A DNA stretch of 64,000 nucleotides from Chaunax sp. Z400 (GCA_037577475.1 CM075184.1:30215094-30279093), one strand, 5' to 3'. Shown: positions 1-13,439, numbered from the stretch's first letter. The notes: a model not told the origin generated them from the letters alone. Program-made: numbers and translations.

Positions 1-794
1 GGTGTGTTATTTGGATGTTAAATTATGTCTGGAGTGGAAAATGTCAGTGCAAATCATTTTCATGAGGTCCTGACCCTGCCTCTGACTTTTTCACGAGTCT
101 CTGTAACAATCACAGCTGGTCCAGTTAGATATACTGGGACAAGCAAAGAAAGGAACAGAAGCTCTTAATTAAAGCAGGGTCCATAACTTTAGGGGACAAA
201 AGTATTCCGACTATTCTTCTATGTGGGTCACTGAGTTGCTCGATCCGTTCTTAACAAATTCAAATATTGAGCACCCTATGTTACCTTTTACATCTATTAA
301 ATATATTCCACTGCAAAACTGGAGCACGTGAACATGTTTACTGCAGTCGCACTCTAAAATCAAATGTTATGTTGCCTGAGGTGTAAACAGAGAGATGAGC
401 AGACTACATAACAACTTATTTGCAATACATTTAGCTCTGCCCTCTTAAGGAAAGAAATAAAGGATACAGCAGTGGGAGCCTTCATAACTAAGCTGATGTC
501 ATGCCAAACAAGTCCCTCCATTTATAATAGTGTGTCTGGGTATGCTTAAACCCATTGATACTTCTGTCTGTTGCCTGGCAACACAGACCATGTTTGTTAA
601 GATTTTAGGACCAGTGTTGATGCTCTTTAACAGTCAGAAAAGCTAAAAGCCACAGCAACAGATATCAGAGTAATAATATAGTAAATGCAAAATAATTAGT
701 CATTAAATGCAATAGTTTCGTTTTTGCTCCCATTTTGTCATGAGGTGAAGTCAAAGATCTAAAACTTTGTTTATGGATATAAAAGGTTTTGTTT
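1..794. other. Unique AT-rich sequence, nothing recognised
   Basis: No gene, repeat family or splice-flanked open frame is visible on either strand. The first recognisable element, a Tc1-type end, starts just after this stretch. Confidence 0.55.
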
Positions 795-1012
795 AAATCC
801 CTGTAAGTGATCACTTGCCCTTGATGGAGATAATCCAGCCACCTGCCAGGTGTAGTATATCAAGATGCAGATTAAACAACATAATTACTGCCCAGGTGTG
901 CGTTAGGATGGTCACAATAAAAGGTCACTTTAAAATGTGCAGCTTTATCACACAACACAATGCCACACAGATGATGCAAATTGTAAGGGAGGTTATGTCT
1001 CTTCAACACAAA
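795..1012 (+). mobile_element. Tc1-like transposon left-end fragment, copy 1
   Basis: The stretch carries the ordered blocks of a fish Tc1-like end: CACCTGCCAGGTGT, then ATCAAGATGCAGATTAAAC, then CCCAGGTGTGCG, then CACAATAAAAGGTCACT, then AAAATGTGCAG and TTATCACACAACACAATGCC. The same blocks appear, more decayed, in the terminal repeat of the longer element at about 52.95-54.08 kb. No transposase follows, so this is a terminal fragment. The two open frames here (815-1033 plus, 872-1081 minus) are shadows of it. Confidence 0.75.
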
Positions 1013-1135
1013 GTGATGCCCTTGATCCACTAAACAGGTGTGGCTCATCAAGGAGCTGATTAAACTGCATAAGTAATACACAGGTGTGCCTTGAGCTGCT
1101 CACAATACAAGAACACTGCAATGTACAGTTTGGAA
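1013..1135 (+). mobile_element. Tc1-like left-end fragment, copy 2, direct orientation
   Basis: This repeats the blocks of copy 1 in the same order and orientation: TGCCCTTGATCC, AACAGGTGTGGCTCATCAAG, GCTGATTAAACTGCATAAG, CACAGGTGTGCCTTGAGC, CACAATACAAGAACACT and TGTACAGTTT. It is therefore a second copy of the same end, not the opposite inverted end. A tandem duplication, a nested insertion or recombination between elements could produce this. It decays into unrecognised sequence after about 1135. Confidence 0.65.
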
Positions 1136-2439
1136 ACTGACATTTATTGGGTACTGCAATATCGATATCACATGACTACAGCAGATACAGACACAGCATT
1201 TTTTAATAGGCCTTTTGTATGCAAAATAAAAGTGTTGTATTTCTATTTCTGTTGGGCAGAATTATTTTACTATATAATCACTTATTTAAAATTGCCAGAT
1301 GAGGCTTTTTTTCAGTGTTTCTGTCTATTATGCAAAAACTAGCTGACAGATTTTGATTAAACTTGATAGAAGGGTTGTGTATTAGTAGCAAGGATCAGGT
1401 CTGTCATGTTTGCGGAGGAAGAATCCACCTGGCTGTCTGCATATATAGGTATATATATCAGTTGGACAAGTTTCCACATGCCATATATAAGGTAGTTCTG
1501 CTCTGTAAGAAATACCAAAGCAAGGGCCTCAGCAGCAGCTCATTTCTAACACATTTAGATTTTTAAGTGCCTATATTTGTGAGCACATCTTGATTAAATA
1601 ATCTTGTATATTATATTGTCAAATTTAAAGGGACAGTGTGGCTATAGCATAGACTATAAGGCTTGTTGGCACACAAACATCATGCCTCAAAAACATAGCC
1701 ACTGCTCTGTGTTCAGTCAGGTATATTTCAGATGTATCTTAAATCAGATCAGGGTTGTGTAGTATTTTTACAACTTGCCTCAATCAAATTTGCTAACTAA
1801 GCAATGTTCTATACATTATCTGATCACATCATTGTTGTGAAATCAATATAAAATCAGTTCCTTGATTGAAAAATTGATTCAAAATGAAAACTACTATATG
1901 TGAGTCTTACAATTAAGACTCACATATGCTTCACTTGGCTAAATGGACAGTGTTTGCTCTCAGTTTAATTCCTCACAACTTCGTTTCTCTAATGAAATAT
2001 TCTAAGTGGTTTCTTGTAGTACATAGAACAATTGATGTAGGTTGTTTGTCTGAAAATATTACATACGTAGGTTAAAAAAAGAGTGAGAAAAATTACAGTA
2101 GCACAGTTACGGTATAGGAGAACTTGGATACGTTTTCAATTATTCATAATGTGAGAAAGTGCTGTTAGGCAAGATGACACAAGACATTGTATGCTGCATA
2201 AGAAAGAGAAAGCTTTATATAATTTATTACCGCAAAAATGTAATAGGATCCTGCAAAGCAAGCACTGCTTCACGTTTGAAATTTTTCAAATGGATGCAAA
2301 AGAGACAAAGAAAATTTCCCTTGATAAATTGTCATTGCAAAATCAAAACTGAGAGCCAATAAATCCTTTCAAGGCATACAGCTACCCAAAGAGCATTTTG
2401 TTTCCACATTCCTTAATGGTTTTAAACCCTTTGAAACAC
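1136..2439. other. Unique sequence with one perfect hairpin
   Basis: Apart from the short inverted repeat at 1896-1927 I see no gene or repeat. Open frames at 1091-1342, 1363-1566 and 2159-2362 have no domain, CpG enrichment or splice context. Confidence 0.5.
1896..1927. repeat. Perfect inverted repeat, 14-bp arms, 4-nt loop
   Basis: ATATGTGAGTCTTA (1896-1909) is followed by CAAT and then its exact complement TAAGACTCACATAT (1914-1927). It is too short for a normal pre-miRNA. It could be a cruciform-forming relic of a small transposon. Confidence 0.85.
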
Positions 2440-2760
2440 AGCCATGTTGTTTCCAGCCTGTCTCATTCACTACTGAGGGGAAAGTGATTGAATTTTCTCT
2501 TAACAGAGGCAGCTTGGACTGAATAAAGATCTGCAGTGCTCGAGGTTATAGCAGTGGTGAATGACGCCCCATAATGGCACTTAAAAGAGAAACTTGCATC
2601 ATTAATCATCCCTTCTTTTCATACCGTTGACGCGCAAGACAAGGAAATCCATGTCCATCTGAGCACAGACAATAAATATGAATGCTTTCCAGATTAGCCC
2701 CCGAAGAACAGAATGGATACTCTTTAAGGGCACATTTTACAGTCATCACTCAACTGACTA
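2440..2760. other. Candidate conserved non-coding element
   Basis: The stretch is unique and rich in homeodomain-like sites (for example CATTAATCATCCC), and it keeps several CpGs (GACGCGCAAG, CCGTTGACG) in a CpG-poor neighbourhood. That texture suggests purifying selection. Conservation cannot be seen from one sequence, so this is inference. Confidence 0.2.
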
Positions 2761-5700
2761 AAATGAGCCAATTATTTTTTATACAACAGCATGCCAATTA
2801 GAGAAATGTCTGCTCTGCCCCATTCAAGATATTGCCATGTGGCTTGTTTAAGGTGTTGCCAGACAACATCTTGTTCAGTCCACTTACTCTACATTTGGAG
2901 AACAGGAACATGGTCTGTCACTGTTTGGCACTGGTGGCCTGAAAAGGAGGGTTTTAGACATTTCACCTTATATTTCTTTGTATTTAAAGTGAGCTATAAT
3001 GGGCGTGTACTGGAAGATTATGTGAAATAATTCATTGTTAGACCAACCAATTAATACGATTGTCTTTTTTGTCTTTTTTATTTCTCAACTGCAAACCTCC
3101 TAAATGTGGTTAAAGGTGGAGGCTACAGCTAAAGTCAAGCCTCTTATCTTAGGTAATCACTCACTGTCTTGCATTTCAATGATAATAAAACATTTTCTAT
3201 GTTTCTGCTATATTGTAAAATGTCACATTAAAATGTTACATTTGCACTGTAATAGCATTCACTTATCTGATTAACCATGCCATGTGATAACATGCTAACC
3301 CGTTTCAGGTAAATCAAGGTCTTCTTACCCACACTAAACCGAGTTAGCTCATGTTAGATAGCTGCCTGCACGACAAAATGTTGTCAGCTGTGCTTTGAGT
3401 TAATGTTAAAGCAACTACAAGGAACTTTCATGTTGTGTTGATCTGTGGAAGCAAGTTATGTTTAATACAAGGCATCAGCTTTTTCATGATATTGACCTTG
3501 TATTTGTCTGCAGATTGAATGTATTTAAATAGGGGAGTGTCTATTAAATATTCAACATGTATTTTCTGTGTTGTATGATATGCAGGTGTTCAGCTGCTCC
3601 TTTCAATTTACTTTGCTTTAGAAAATCCCTGAAATCAGTGAAGAGCTCTGAGGCTTGGCCATTACTCAGCAAGTGCACATCAATGTGGAGTAAGAGGTCA
3701 TCATGAGCAGCTTGAGATTCCAGTACAAATTTGCAGAACAAGCAATGCTGTGCACTCTGAAGTTAATTATTTTCAATTATTTTTCCATAACCTCTTTCAG
3801 ATCCTCGCCCAGGTTGAAACACAGCACACTTTGGTGAATGAGTACGTACGTACTGTAAGTACATTACTTTTAGAAGCAATGTTCTTTATTCTGCTTAACA
3901 GACCCTATTTTTAGCAACCATGGAAAGAGCACCAATTACGTTGATTTATGTTGTCTTATATTGTTTAGATTCTTCCACAGACAGAGTCACTAGTGGTGTT
4001 ACCTTCCAGGGGAATCAAAGACAACAGGTTTTCTTTAAAATCACACAACTGGGAGATGACAGTGTTGTCAGTGGACTCATCGATATGTGGGATATGTGTT
4101 GACCTTCATTGACCCCCATCAAGCACAAGTCACTGGATGTCCACTGTGAAGATGGTCGGCAGTACTTGAAGAAGTGTTTACCTAAAAGAGCCATTTATCC
4201 TTGCTATTGATTTGTCTGTGCAAAGTTCTTCCTAAACGGTGACCGTGCATTCTTTAAAAACCTCATTGTTTGTAAGTGGTTTGTAATGTGAGTTGAGAAC
4301 ACAGGCAGCCTGAGGAGATTCACTTGTTGTCCTCTCTTGGTCAGTTAAAATTCTGCTGGCTTTCAAGGGGGCAAATGTCCATGTCTGGCCGTTGACCGCT
4401 CAAGATATGACTATTTGAAAGTTCCAGGCCAGGTGTTAACGATTGTATTCCTCCGCAACAGCCATTATTTCTTTGCAAATGAGGCTCAGACTCAGTTTGA
4501 GCGTTACCAGAAGTTGCCATGATGAATGCATACTTAACGTTTCATTCTTCATTAAAACTGGAGCTTTCCACATCAATTTTCACATCTTTGCTTGTCCAAC
4601 AAAAAATTCAAAAGATTTTCTTCCTGCTTCCTGAAAGTGTTTTCCACCCATCAGGACCCCTAAAAGCATCAAAACTGGTTAAAGTCGATTGCTATTTCCT
4701 GTCAATGAGAATCACATTCTGCAATTACATTTTCTGGAATTACAGACTTTAATCATCTCTTGTCAGTGAGCTGCCTTCGTGGTGGAGGTCTGAGAGGATT
4801 TTCTTTTTAAGTATCTAGTAATAAGTATGGATTTCCAGTGCTTTTAAGGAGTCTGTTCACTCTGATAGAGGCTATAAAACATAACATTCATTTTCTAAGT
4901 AAGTATGTAGATACAAACAGAAAAAAATAGAATTTATTAAAGGGCTATTCTTTTTAGTGTGTTATATAGTATAGCTTTTTTTTGTCCACGCCAAAGCAAG
5001 ACATTCTCTCCAACAGAAACCACTGCTCCTGAACTACCTGAGAGGCCTCATAAGTACTCCAGCCTTTTCTTCCATATCTTATTCATATCACTACTGTATG
5101 TAAAACCTCCAGCAAGGCATCATACTCCACCTGGGTGTCTTCAAACTTGGAAGCTGTAAATTTTGCGATAATTTGAATTGTGTTACTGATTATTTTGTAG
5201 ATAAGCATTTATTCAATTAGGTAAGAGAATGTAGCTTGGCTAATGTTGCTAGTCCCTGTATGGAGCGATGCATGACTAGGCTTCTGCTTATAATATGAGG
5301 GATTGTCAAGTAAGTTAGTTACCATCTTTTGCTCAGTCCTGTTTTTGTTATTTACTAAGAAGGGTGAAATTAAATAGCTCAGCCAGTTTGGGTACATTTA
5401 GTCAGAGAGCCAACTGTGTTATTTAGAAACCTACAGATGGTACCTAGTAGAATACTTGTCTGAGGACTGTGGTTCTCATTTTACCACATAGGCCTTGTTT
5501 TTGGGGTTCTGCCAGACAATATGTTTCCCATTTCCACACAGCTTTTTATGAGATTTGGAGACTTTGGCCCGGGGAGACAGTAATCTATCACCATCTGACA
5601 CCCATGGCTAGAGAAGGAGGACTTAAAACTGTCTGTTTTATTTTAACTGAATTGTTTCTTGTGGATTTTTATTTATTGCAATACATTCACTGATGCAATG

Positions 5701-8504
5701 CCCTACAGCTGATCCCCAGGTTGGACACACCTGATAATCTTTCTGTTCTGCTGGAGAAATACTAGAAAAATGGTGATGTCATCAGGTCAGATTTGTCAGT
5801 CATTTGAAACTATTTTAACCTTACTCGATGTAAACAGCAATACAGCCTTTAAAGGCCACCAGTCAGGCGTTCTGTAAGGTTTAAGGTATTGACATGGTTC
5901 ACATCCATCCAAGCGAGAGCACACATACATTTAAGTTTTATAATCCATCTTGAAACCACAGTGTAGGATTAGAAAATTCCTTGTTTTGGCTTTATCTGGT
6001 GTTAGTACATCGGTATAGTACTGTACACACATAATAAGAAATAATCTCAGTGCTTTGTCCGATTGATAGCATGTTAGCAATTTGCTTGCCAGCTAAGCAC
6101 CATCTACTTTGCCAAGATGTGCTGATAAACTAACTGTGCATCTTGCTGATGTTACCAGGCCTTTACCCTGACAGCCCTGCATCAAGAAAGGCAGCCACCT
6201 CATTCATTTGGCTCTGCAGCACAGTGGAAATCTTGTGGATTTGTGAGTGGAGTGTCTACTTTCTTATAGTATTGGTGTAATTCTAGTTTATTGTGTCGCC
6301 TATTAGGCATGAGGTAATACGGGCATTCTGTGCAAGGGAGCACTGAAAATGTCACTTTAAATGACAACGTTGAATTGACGTTTTTCAGCATGTTTATGCT
6401 ACTTGTGTTCCAGCACCTCAGTTCAGTGTGATAACAGGTTCTATCTGTACTGTTTCTCTACTTTTTAAAACAAACTCTGTGAAACTTTGAAACAATAATC
6501 CATTGACAGCTCAGAAATTAAAGCAAACACATGGATTTTTTTTTCAGTAAAGTCCTTGATTAATGAAAAAGTAAAAATAAACGTCTAAAGAAAAAATATA
6601 TCTATATATATAGATATTGATATAAACAGAACATATGATTTTTTTTAAACAGTATGTTAGAATAAAGCAGTTAGTAACCAGCACTGCACAAAACTAACCA
6701 TCAGAAGAAGAGAGACTAGAGCTACTTTCACAATGCCGTTGACTAATGGCGTCTGTGAAGAATGGGATTGTAATGGTGTGACCTCAGTGAGTGGAGGGCA
6801 AGTAAAAGGATGAAGGCTTGTCCCTGTAAGACCTGTAATTGATGCCATGTAAGGAACAATCTGCCTCATACTTTTCCTGGCTGTCATCTCTGATTGTAAT
6901 CCAGCATAACTCACCACAACTGGAAGCTCTGGGACACTGCTTCAGGCTGTCCAGTGGGGACTGGTCAGGTTTACAAACTGTTTAAGAGACGGGGGGGAAA
7001 AAGAGGGGCACCTGCCGAGTTACAAAAGCTGAATGGTGATGACGATTGTTGTGCTTATGTCTTCGGGATGATGTTGTTGTTCTTATTTTGCATCCTGATT
7101 TGTTTCTGCTACAACTGGCTATTCTTACCTAAGCTGATTCCAGAATGGTTTACCCCATATCTGGAACACCTGTGTGATATCATGCAATGCATTGTCACAG
7201 TGCCACAACCCCAGGGACTTACATAATATTACTCGTCTAGGCTGCCGAGGCTTTGTTGCCCATACATATATTGATGAGGCTTTTGTCTTTCAAGCTAGAG
7301 GTAAATAAAGGGATCTTACCGGCGGCTTCTCTGCTCTGGTGCTGACTTGATGTCTGTTCCTCGAGCTCGCTTCTTGTAGTGCGACCTTATTCAGTTGGCG
7401 CTCCAATGACAGTTCATTTGTAGACATTTAACGACGCAGACGATTACCTCACCTTAAATTGCTCTCAGCCAGGCCTACATCATCATGAGACTGCTTCAAA
7501 AACTTCTCTTCATCTCCCCACCTGTTTCGAATTCCCCCTCTTAATCACTTCCCCTCTCCTTTCAAAAATCACTCCGGCTTTCTGACTATGTAAGCCCACC
7601 CTCTAACCTGTCAGCCATTAAAAGCAGCCCATCGGAGACCGTGTGTTGTGAGAGTATGGAAGTGCCGTGACTGTGTGTTACTGTTATTTTGTCCATAATC
7701 TGTAGTTAGTTAAATCTGAAAAACTTTGAAAAACACTTGATACTGCCACAACCAATTTTTTATATTAAAACAGATCAGATGATAATGTGTAATTTAAAAG
7801 GTATCACTCATAGTAATGAAGCCAGAGAAAATTATCACCCATCTTAGAACTTCAAGTACCATCTTTAAGATGAATATCTGTTTTTTATGGCCCACAACTA
7901 TACCGTTTTGTTCACTTCTTTGCTTCTCATTTACACTGTTTCCAGATAAGAGATGCTGATGGCTGTTTTTCTGTGAAAAAGCACCATTAAACCCACTGTG
8001 TGCTACCGTACCAGCACCAAACTGCAAACAGGCACATTTAGCGGAGCATAAAGCATCAAAAGAGCTGCCAGGTATTTCATTCAGGAGGTGATATAGAGCC
8101 AACTGCTAAAAGGAGGGTAAATATTGAACTTAAATATGCCTAAAAATATGATCAGAGACACTTCCACCGCCCACAAGTGCCCAAAAAAGAGCTTTTAACC
8201 CAAACATATACACATATTTTTAATAACTGCTGTGTAGAGTGAAAAACAGGTTGAAAGAAGCTGGTTATCATTGTAGAATAGCAAGAGTCGTTTATATAAC
8301 TAAAAAATAGCCCTCAGCTCCATGTGTTAACAAACACTTGCCTTGACAAATAACCTGCTAAGCATGATCAGTTCAACTGCCGCAAACCCTCTGTGACCTA
8401 ATTCAAGCAAGGTAGGATGAGTAATTGGTTTAGAATTGTTTGCTTACAATCAAATTAGTACTTTTGGAACATGCCTGTTCCTGGGACCTTTTATAAGGAG
8501 GAGG
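2761..8504. other. Unique sequence, no supported gene
   Basis: About 5.7 kb without recognisable coding or repeat content, apart from a 20-bp AT palindrome at 6598-6617. The 6954-7226 frame encodes 90 residues with a hydrophobic run but has no family match or exon signals. The part from about 7220 to 7700 is visibly richer in GC and CpG, with AATAAA at about 7302, and could be a remnant of some element I do not recognise. Confidence 0.45.
6598..6617. repeat. 20-bp perfect AT palindrome
   Basis: ATATCTATAT is followed directly by its complement ATATAGATAT, inside a longer A/T-rich simple tract. Confidence 0.8.
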
Positions 8505-8880
8505 TTAATCCAAAATGTAGACACAGAAAGACAGAATGATGTGATGGTTTAGGCCTGTCGTAGACGGCTGACCCCCAAAGCTTTTCATATTCTTCTTATT
8601 CTGAGCTGTGGTTTGTTGCAGATGGTGAAACAAGTTGGTTGTGGAGCCGTCTTTAACAACAAGTTGTGTAGCAACAGCCACCTTTTCAAACGCAAACCAC
8701 CGAGATGCAAGTAAGGATGATCCATGTCTTGCAACTAAGTCTATCGACGTGGCTGGCGAAGCTCCGTCTCTAATTTGTTTCTTGAGACTGTTCACAAATT
8801 TTTCAGTCACGCTAACTTAACTTTGTGATGCAGCGCGGCCCTACCTATGTTGCGTTCATGACACATCGGAAATCGGGAAA
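8505..8880 (-). pseudogene. hAT-type transposase N-terminal fragment (BED finger)
   Basis: A minus-strand frame (8505-8810, 101 residues) ends its conserved part with the block VVKDGSTTNLFHHLQQ. In hAT transposases this is the second half of the BED zinc finger: a strand ending in KxGSTTNL, followed by the zinc-binding histidines of HHL. SRWFAFEKV upstream matches the aromatic-rich start of a BED domain. The CxxC pair expected between these blocks is not visible, so the finger is degenerate. Nothing of the RNase H-like catalytic core or the C-terminal dimerisation region follows, so only about the first tenth of a usual 600-700 residue transposase remains. The plus-strand frame at 8635-8820 is its shadow. 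A host ZBED gene exon is the alternative, but the missing cysteines and lack of splice signals argue against it. Confidence 0.6.
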
Positions 8881-11800
8881 ATACATGCTCTAGGACAGCT
8901 TGGACAAATTGATTTGAACTCATGGTCTAGTTGGATTTTTTTGCTCCGAAACTCTGAAGTCATTTACTATTGGATGTGTTATACTTGCAATCTTAATGTA
9001 TTAGTAAAGCTGCCAATGTTACAACTTTTGTAAAGACATTTGCAAAAATTGATATTAGCCCACTCGTCCATTCTGGATTTATTGGTATGAACTTGATTGG
9101 CTATTGATATGACCAATCATAACGACATCCATATTGTTGTATGACCTGATCATGTTAACAAACATTTCTCAGAGTTTGGAAATTCCCAAAATGTCTTGAA
9201 GGCAGCACTAGCACACGCTGCATACACTCTCAAAGCATTGACTCACAATGTGTGTTTTTGATTGATGGCCGTTTCCACAAGAATTGCTCCTAAGTCACAA
9301 GATGTAACCTATATGACTTTAATCACCTGATCAGGCCCCATCCTTGCCTCCTATCCTATTTCTCATTCCCTTTGCACTGTGTGTGACTATATTAGCCGAA
9401 AACATTGCACTACTTCAAATAATACCATAACACAAACAACATCCTCCTGTGTGGATGCAATTTCAAACTGCATTACTTTAACATGAGAGATAAGTAAATA
9501 TGAAAATAACTTCTTTTTTTTTGCGGTGATCACTCTGTGGTCATGGTCGTAGTGAAAGTCTGTGAACCATCTAAACAGTTCACCGTTCATCCCAAATGGT
9601 TTCAATCATTGAGTGCAGCTGAAAACATCCCCCTCTGAGAGGAGTATTGGGTAAGTGGATGCATTGTTGATTACCTGTAACCACTCATGATACAAAGGCA
9701 CAGCTGTCTACTCTTGGTTCTGCCAATGGATACATTATTCTCTGCCCCAGGAAAAAGAAATGGGTGATCAAAATGAATATAAAACGTGCAGGATTATAAA
9801 ATACAACATGCACCGCATCAAAATTGTATTTTAGATGACGATGATAGATGTTTTTTGGAGAAATTGCTTATTCAAGCTTGGCTCTGATCATTTCTGTTAG
9901 CAAAAGAAAAAAAACAACAACATTTTATTGGAAATTGCCACACTTTGTTTTGATTTGCATTGTCACTTCTCTTCATTTTCTTCACTACAGTATATTTTTC
10001 ATGTGTTTTAAACAGCTTGTTCAAGACGAGCCAAACACAGTTCCTGCATAGCCTGAAGCCACAGGTTAAGAATTAACTTTCCCAAAAGAGTCTATGAAAG
10101 TGTTCTTCATGGTTGTTTTGCTTGTGGAGAGATTCATTTTCCCTGTGCAGTATTCAAACATGAGTAACCGTCCTCTCTGGGGAGCTGATGTTTATCCTTG
10201 CTTCTCAAATTCCAACCTTCCCAAACAGGGCATGACTGACCTGGAAGAGTACAGATGCCTTCTTTATTCTGCAGCTCCAATCTCCCAGGACTCGACCGTA
10301 GCAACTGAAGAGAATATGTTTTTTTGTTTTTTTCTTGTTCAGGGAGGTTTTGGAGATGCTGTTTGCATTTTAACAACATGTCTGCTTTATTTGTTATACT
10401 GTATCCAATTCACTTTAATTGATTTTTTCAGTATTTTGCACCTTTAAATCAGTAGGTAGCTTTGTTAAAATGGTAATGGACTTGGCAGAATGCCTGATTT
10501 ATCTCCTTGTGAATTTACAAGCATGATTAAATGTATGTTTATGTTAGAAAAGGCAAAGAAATGCTATTTTGTTACCTCTCTATAGCTCAACCTGCAGCTC
10601 ATTTAACTTACTGTTGCTGTAGACGAGATGTAGAATAAACTCCTCAGTTATTGTCAGCGGCTGTGTGGTTTGCAGACTGAAATTTGTCACTGTACTCTAG
10701 TGCTTTGGGACAAACACAAAGATCCCCCTCAGGGTAGAGAACAAAAGGGCAGGTGCAACTTCCTTTTCTCATTCACTCCTATGTAAAACTGACACTGTGT
10801 CAGCCACAAATATATGAGCTCTAATACAAGCAGCATGGTGCCAGCTTGTGTTTCATCAGTTTGTGTTTGATTTTGCAAACAAAGCTCTCCTGATTACAGT
10901 AGTCTAATAATGCAGGCACGGTGCTAACAACTTTACACATTAGCATGTCAAATGGCAGCAAAAAGTAAGCAAATAAATCACTGACTGAAAGAGAGTTTAA
11001 TAGACAGGATTAAGATTGTGTTTATCATCTTCCTTCGTAGCTTTAGCCACATTCATAGAACAGCTGTAGAGATGACCAGACGAAATGTGACAAGTGTGGA
11101 TAAGATTGACACAGGTTAATATAAATACACTATTTCTTTTAATGTTGTGAATAAATGTTAAATTATAATATCTGCTCCCAACTAACTGACTAATCAAGTG
11201 AAATATGATGAGACAATTGTCAGATGATCTTATTTTGGATATGACATTTGGATATTATGGCCTGTCCTTAATCTCCATTTAGTGCTTTACTTTTATATGA
11301 TAGTGTGATTTCTTACTAAGTGTGTGTTATAAAATATCAGACAGCAGGAGCATCAATGAGAGAAATAAATAAACATGTTTTTTTGTGACTGTCCATGACT
11401 TGTTTTGTTGACAAGCTGTTCTGGTCTTACAGAATTATGGGCTGTTATTGTTGTGAGGAGACATAGGCTACTTGCTTAAGACCACATCCACTCATTCACA
11501 CATGCAAGCTGTCTTGTCATATATAATTGCCCCAGGGTGATAGATGATATCTGACTTTTGCTAAGCTGACTCTAAGTCTGTGCACCTTCATCATGCTGGG
11601 TTTCTGTACGGTGAATTGGGCATTGATATTTAGGATCATGTTTCCCGTCGCTCCAGATTGAAATAACCCACGTTACGTAAAGCTCCTGTTATGGAAGCAG
11701 CAGAGAGCATGTCTAATGTGGGTTATGGTCGACAATAGTCAACTCTGCTATTTCAAGAGAGTGCTGCAGTGGATTTGAAACGATCCAAATTATACCCACT

Positions 11801-11924
11801 TGTTTGGCTGCAGTTTTGTTCTGTAGGTAGACATAACAGTTCATTTTTAACACATGCCTCGAACAAGATTTAATGATTTTTAAAAAAAAATCTTACTAAT
11901 GTTGTTTTTACATTGAAGTAAAAA
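8881..11924. other. Unique sequence, nothing recognised
   Basis: Low-complexity T and A tracts occur (for example near 9516 and 9905), but I find no family or exon. The 117-residue frame at 10094-10447 and its antisense partner show no domain. Confidence 0.5.
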
Positions 11925-11972
11925 CTAAGAAAAAAAATGTTAACGGTTATAGAAAATGGATTGATGGATGGT
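11925..11972 (+). mobile_element. Possible LINE 3'-tail fragment
   Basis: AACGGTTATAGAAAATGG followed by a GGAT/TGAT repeat resembles the tails of common fish LINEs, which end in a GGATGGATGG-type microsatellite. No coding sequence lies upstream. The match is short and could be chance. Confidence 0.3.
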
Positions 11973-13177
11973 TACTAGATCAAACAAAACCCTAGTTTGA
12001 CTTGACTTTCTCCTACAACACAGCTGGTGATCCAAGAAAAGACTGGCTAGTCATTTAATAAAAGCCTTGTGATTATGACTCACCATCAATTATTGATGGC
12101 GTGTGGTGCTGGCTTTGTCTGGATCAATGCTAATGCTGCACTGCCTGGTCAACAGTGCTTCTGAGAAGTAGCTGTGTGAGTGTGACCTGCAGTGGGTGGC
12201 TGTTGTTTTGTTTGAGAAGCAGCAGGTGGCTTGCGTCTCTGGGTTTTTGTTTCTTGTGAACTTGAGCTTTTCTGGCACATCAGCAGATTCCCAGGAGACT
12301 TGAATGATCAGGTTCAGTTGTTTTTTTGTGTTTAGATCTGGTTGCATCCTGAACTGAGGTGTGTGACTCTGTGACCAACACTTCACAGTACATGCTTCAG
12401 GGTGCACAAGAAAAACACAGCTGGATTTCTATCATGCTGTTACAAAGTTTACTGTGCAGTAAATATGTTGTGAATGTAATGATGCACTTGTGAACAGAAG
12501 AATATGTCACCAAAGTAATAACAGAAGTAATGAATATTGCATTTTTATCTCTAAAACCCCACATATAGTGATAGTAATTTCTCTTTAAATAAATATATAA
12601 GGATTCAAATATGTATTGAATCATCCATATTCTTTCCCAAAGTATTTTCTTCCACCATATTTCTCTCCCCGTTTTGCACATCCTCAGTGGGAGCCTGCAC
12701 CACAATGACAGAAGAGTTCAGATATGGTGTTATGAAGGATGACTAGCCTGCTTGATAACAGTGTACAGCTCAGGGCTCCGTGACAAAGTTCAAATTATTT
12801 CCAGGTTGCTTGGAAGTTCTACAACCCTTATCAAAAAATCCCGCCAGTTGCAGCAGCAGTTTGTTATGACAGATGTATTTTTTCACTTGACAAGCAGATC
12901 TAGCTCTCAATTACAACAAGTATGCATGTTACGAGGCTGCCAGCACCCAGGCCTCACAGCTGTTGTTAAAATGCAAACATCTGCTCATTCAAGAGTTATT
13001 TTTGAAGCTTTGAAACTAGGGCAGGTAGTTTAAGTATAGGTTTAGAAATTAAATTTAATCTAAGTGTACAGCACCAAACCCAAGGCACATCTCCAACTCT
13101 AATATATTTTTTCTCTTACGGTTGAGTTTTCTGCAGAGGACAGACCTCTGATTCTAAATGTGTTTATATAAACTCAT
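11973..13177. other. Unique sequence, nothing recognised
   Basis: Two adjacent minus-strand frames (12090-12407 and 12397-12705) have no domain or consistent splice context. No repeat family is visible. Confidence 0.5.
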
Positions 13178-13439
13178 TAAAGGCATTGATTGGCACAAAC
13201 AGGGTTTCAAAAGTGTGCATCTGAATGACTTTGGTGATCCTCTCATCTTTATTCTATTACACAACCTTCACATTGACTTTTGTGGTTGTGGTTTTTGGCA
13301 ACATGGATTCCCATTAGCCTCAGCTGAAGATTGTATTTAGTGTTAATTGGCAAATTAGCATGCTAATGTTTGCATGCACACTAAACTTAACAACGTACAT
13401 TTGGAATATCAGCATGTTAGCATTGTTATTGTAAGCATG
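13178..13439 (+). repeat. Teleost interspersed repeat, 5' part of split copy
   Basis: Ordered blocks ATTGATTGGCACAAAC, CTTTGGTGATCC, CCCATTAGCCTCAGCTG, TAGTGTTAATTGGCAAATTAGC, ATGCTAATGTTTGC and ATCAGCATGTTAGCATTGTTATT recur in the same order in the second copy at 22.55-23.12 kb. I recognise it as a very common fish dispersed repeat but do not assign its class. The copy is interrupted after TGTAAGCATG and resumes at 13796. Confidence 0.7.

Noticed and set aside
6954..7226. 90-residue frame with a hydrophobic stretch, as a small membrane protein gene
   Set aside because: No family, promoter, CpG or splice support; one hydrophobic run in a short random frame is common in T-rich DNA.
6980..7410. 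LTR-like layout: purine tract, AATAAA, then TTCA-GT-TGGCGCTCC resembling a primer binding site
   Set aside because: The bases after TGGCGC do not fit the 3' end of any tRNA I know, no flanking duplication is visible and no second LTR is present.
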